A DNA stretch of 21,487 nucleotides from CAYNFH01 sp964396385 (GTDB lineage Bacteria > Armatimonadota > Chthonomonadetes > Chthonomonadales > CAJBBX01): the NCBI GenBank assembly GCA_964396385.1, contig CAYNFH010000105.1, positions 1-21,487 of the forward strand, given 5' to 3'. This document shows positions 21,170-21,487 of this stretch, in pieces. The position numbers and the translations under genes were made by a program. A model generated the notes under the pieces. The model was given only the letters and a program-made list of their open reading frames with translations. It was not told the origin of the DNA and searched no databases. The number at the start of each line of letters is the position of its first letter. Positions within the stretch are counted from its first letter, which is position 1.

Positions 21170-21225
21170 CGGTCCGTTGCCGCCTTTCCTCCTCGATCTT
21201 GAGGCTGAAGGTCTGGGAGAACCTG
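21170..21225 (-). pseudogene. Remnant 3' end of a DUF1559-type gene
   Basis: The 19-bp sequence GGCTGAAGGTCTGGGAGAA occurs at 21203-21221 and again at 21341-21359, where it codes (minus strand) for FSQTFS near the end of the DUF1559-type protein. Read in the same way the first copy gives RFSQTFSLKIEEE. It lies downstream of the intact stop, so it looks like the tail of a lost paralog. Confidence 0.45.
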
Positions 21226-21244
21226 TTGCGGCTCGTCCATCGAT

Positions 21245-21286
21245 GGGGCCGGCCGGCGAGTTCCGGCAAGAAGTCCGGCCGGCCCC
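21245..21286. terminator. Strong hairpin between convergent recF and DUF1559 gene
   Basis: GGGGCCGGCCGG (21245-21256) and CCGGCCGGCCCC (21275-21286) form a perfect 12-bp stem with an 18-nt loop, extendable by CCATC/GATGG outside a small mismatch. No T-run follows on either strand. A bidirectional terminator or roadblock between the convergent genes is the simplest reading. Confidence 0.5.
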
Positions 21287-21305
21287 TCATGGATGGCCTG
21301 TCGGG

Positions 21306-21487
21306 CTATGGCAGCGGCGTGTGCAGGTCTATCGCGGGCGGGCTGAAGGTCTGGGAGAAGCGCTTCCAGCCGGAATGCCCGTCCGCAAACACGAAGTTGC
21401 TCCCCTCCCGGTGCCGCCGAGCAGCGATAGCGCCCGTAAGCTCGTCCATCTCGTTGGCGGGCGCAAGCGGGTTGATGGGAGGGTAGA
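21306..21487 (-). CDS. DUF1559-type pilin-like protein, C-terminal end (partial)
   Basis: An open minus-strand frame runs in from beyond the window and ends at TAG 21308-21306; 59 residues are seen. They contain AARRHREGSNFVFADGHSGW, the H-x-x-x-x-x-FVFADGH module that ends DUF1559/H-x9-DG pilin-like proteins, then KRFSQTFSPP and a short tail. The pilin N-terminus lies outside the window. It is a second member of the family found at 14196-15047, with little similarity beyond the DGH module. It is convergent with recF. Confidence 0.7.
   Translation of the reverse strand, partial: YPPINPLAPANEMDELTGAIAARRHREGSNFVFADGHSGWKRFSQTFSPPAIDLHTPLP

Overview
The window is high-GC bacterial chromosome, oriented here so that dnaA, an oriC-like region and recF lie near the right end. 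Several traits suggest Armatimonadota or a neighbouring phylum of the Terrabacteria or PVC type: DUF1559-type pilin-like proteins ending in an H-x-x-x-DGH module, an LCP-family wall enzyme, dnaA followed directly by recF, and many short tandem repeats in and between genes. This placement is inference; there is no rRNA or tRNA gene in view.

Layout. (1) 1-829, plus strand: the end of a HisKA_2/HWE-like sensor kinase and a stand-alone receiver protein. (2) 971-11213, minus strand: a long, tightly packed metal-efflux-type cluster, read right to left. It runs from a Cys-rich secreted protein and a small secreted protein, through a possible 19-residue leader ORF and an ArsP/YraQ-like permease, to a YtkA-HlyD-HMBD adaptor, an RND pump, a Spy/CpxP-like sensor and a TolC-like outer-membrane channel. 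The last four genes are joined by gaps or overlaps of 1-4 nt. (3) 11256-12215: a secreted HExxH metallopeptidase-like gene flanked by decayed copies of its own 3' end. (4) 12217-14179, plus strand: promoter, cobalamin riboswitch, intrinsic terminator, a BtuF-like cobalamin-binding protein and a DUF71/COG2102 ATP pyrophosphatase, a B12 salvage unit. (5) 14196-17508: a pilin-like protein, an aminoglycoside-phosphotransferase-fold kinase and an LCP wall-polymer transferase. (6) 17864-21162: the dnaA promoter, dnaA, an oriC-like region with TTATGCACA DnaA boxes and a DnaA-trio element, and recF. (7) 21163-21487: a paralog remnant, a strong hairpin and the C-terminal end of a second DUF1559-type protein on the minus strand.

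Two observations stand out. First, the adaptor of the efflux operon has an in-frame TGA (6837-6835) exactly where the heavy-metal-binding motif CPxCGM should have its second cysteine. The reading frame stays protein-like for 123 more codons, and the TGA is followed at once by a SECIS-like hairpin, so this is a candidate selenocysteine (CxxU) metal-binding adaptor. A nonsense mutation is the main alternative. Second, four tandem arrays of unrelated 7-bp units (and one of 8-bp units) occur in 21 kb. Two lie inside reading frames, one between genes, and one directly against the recF start codon where a Shine-Dalgarno sequence would normally be.
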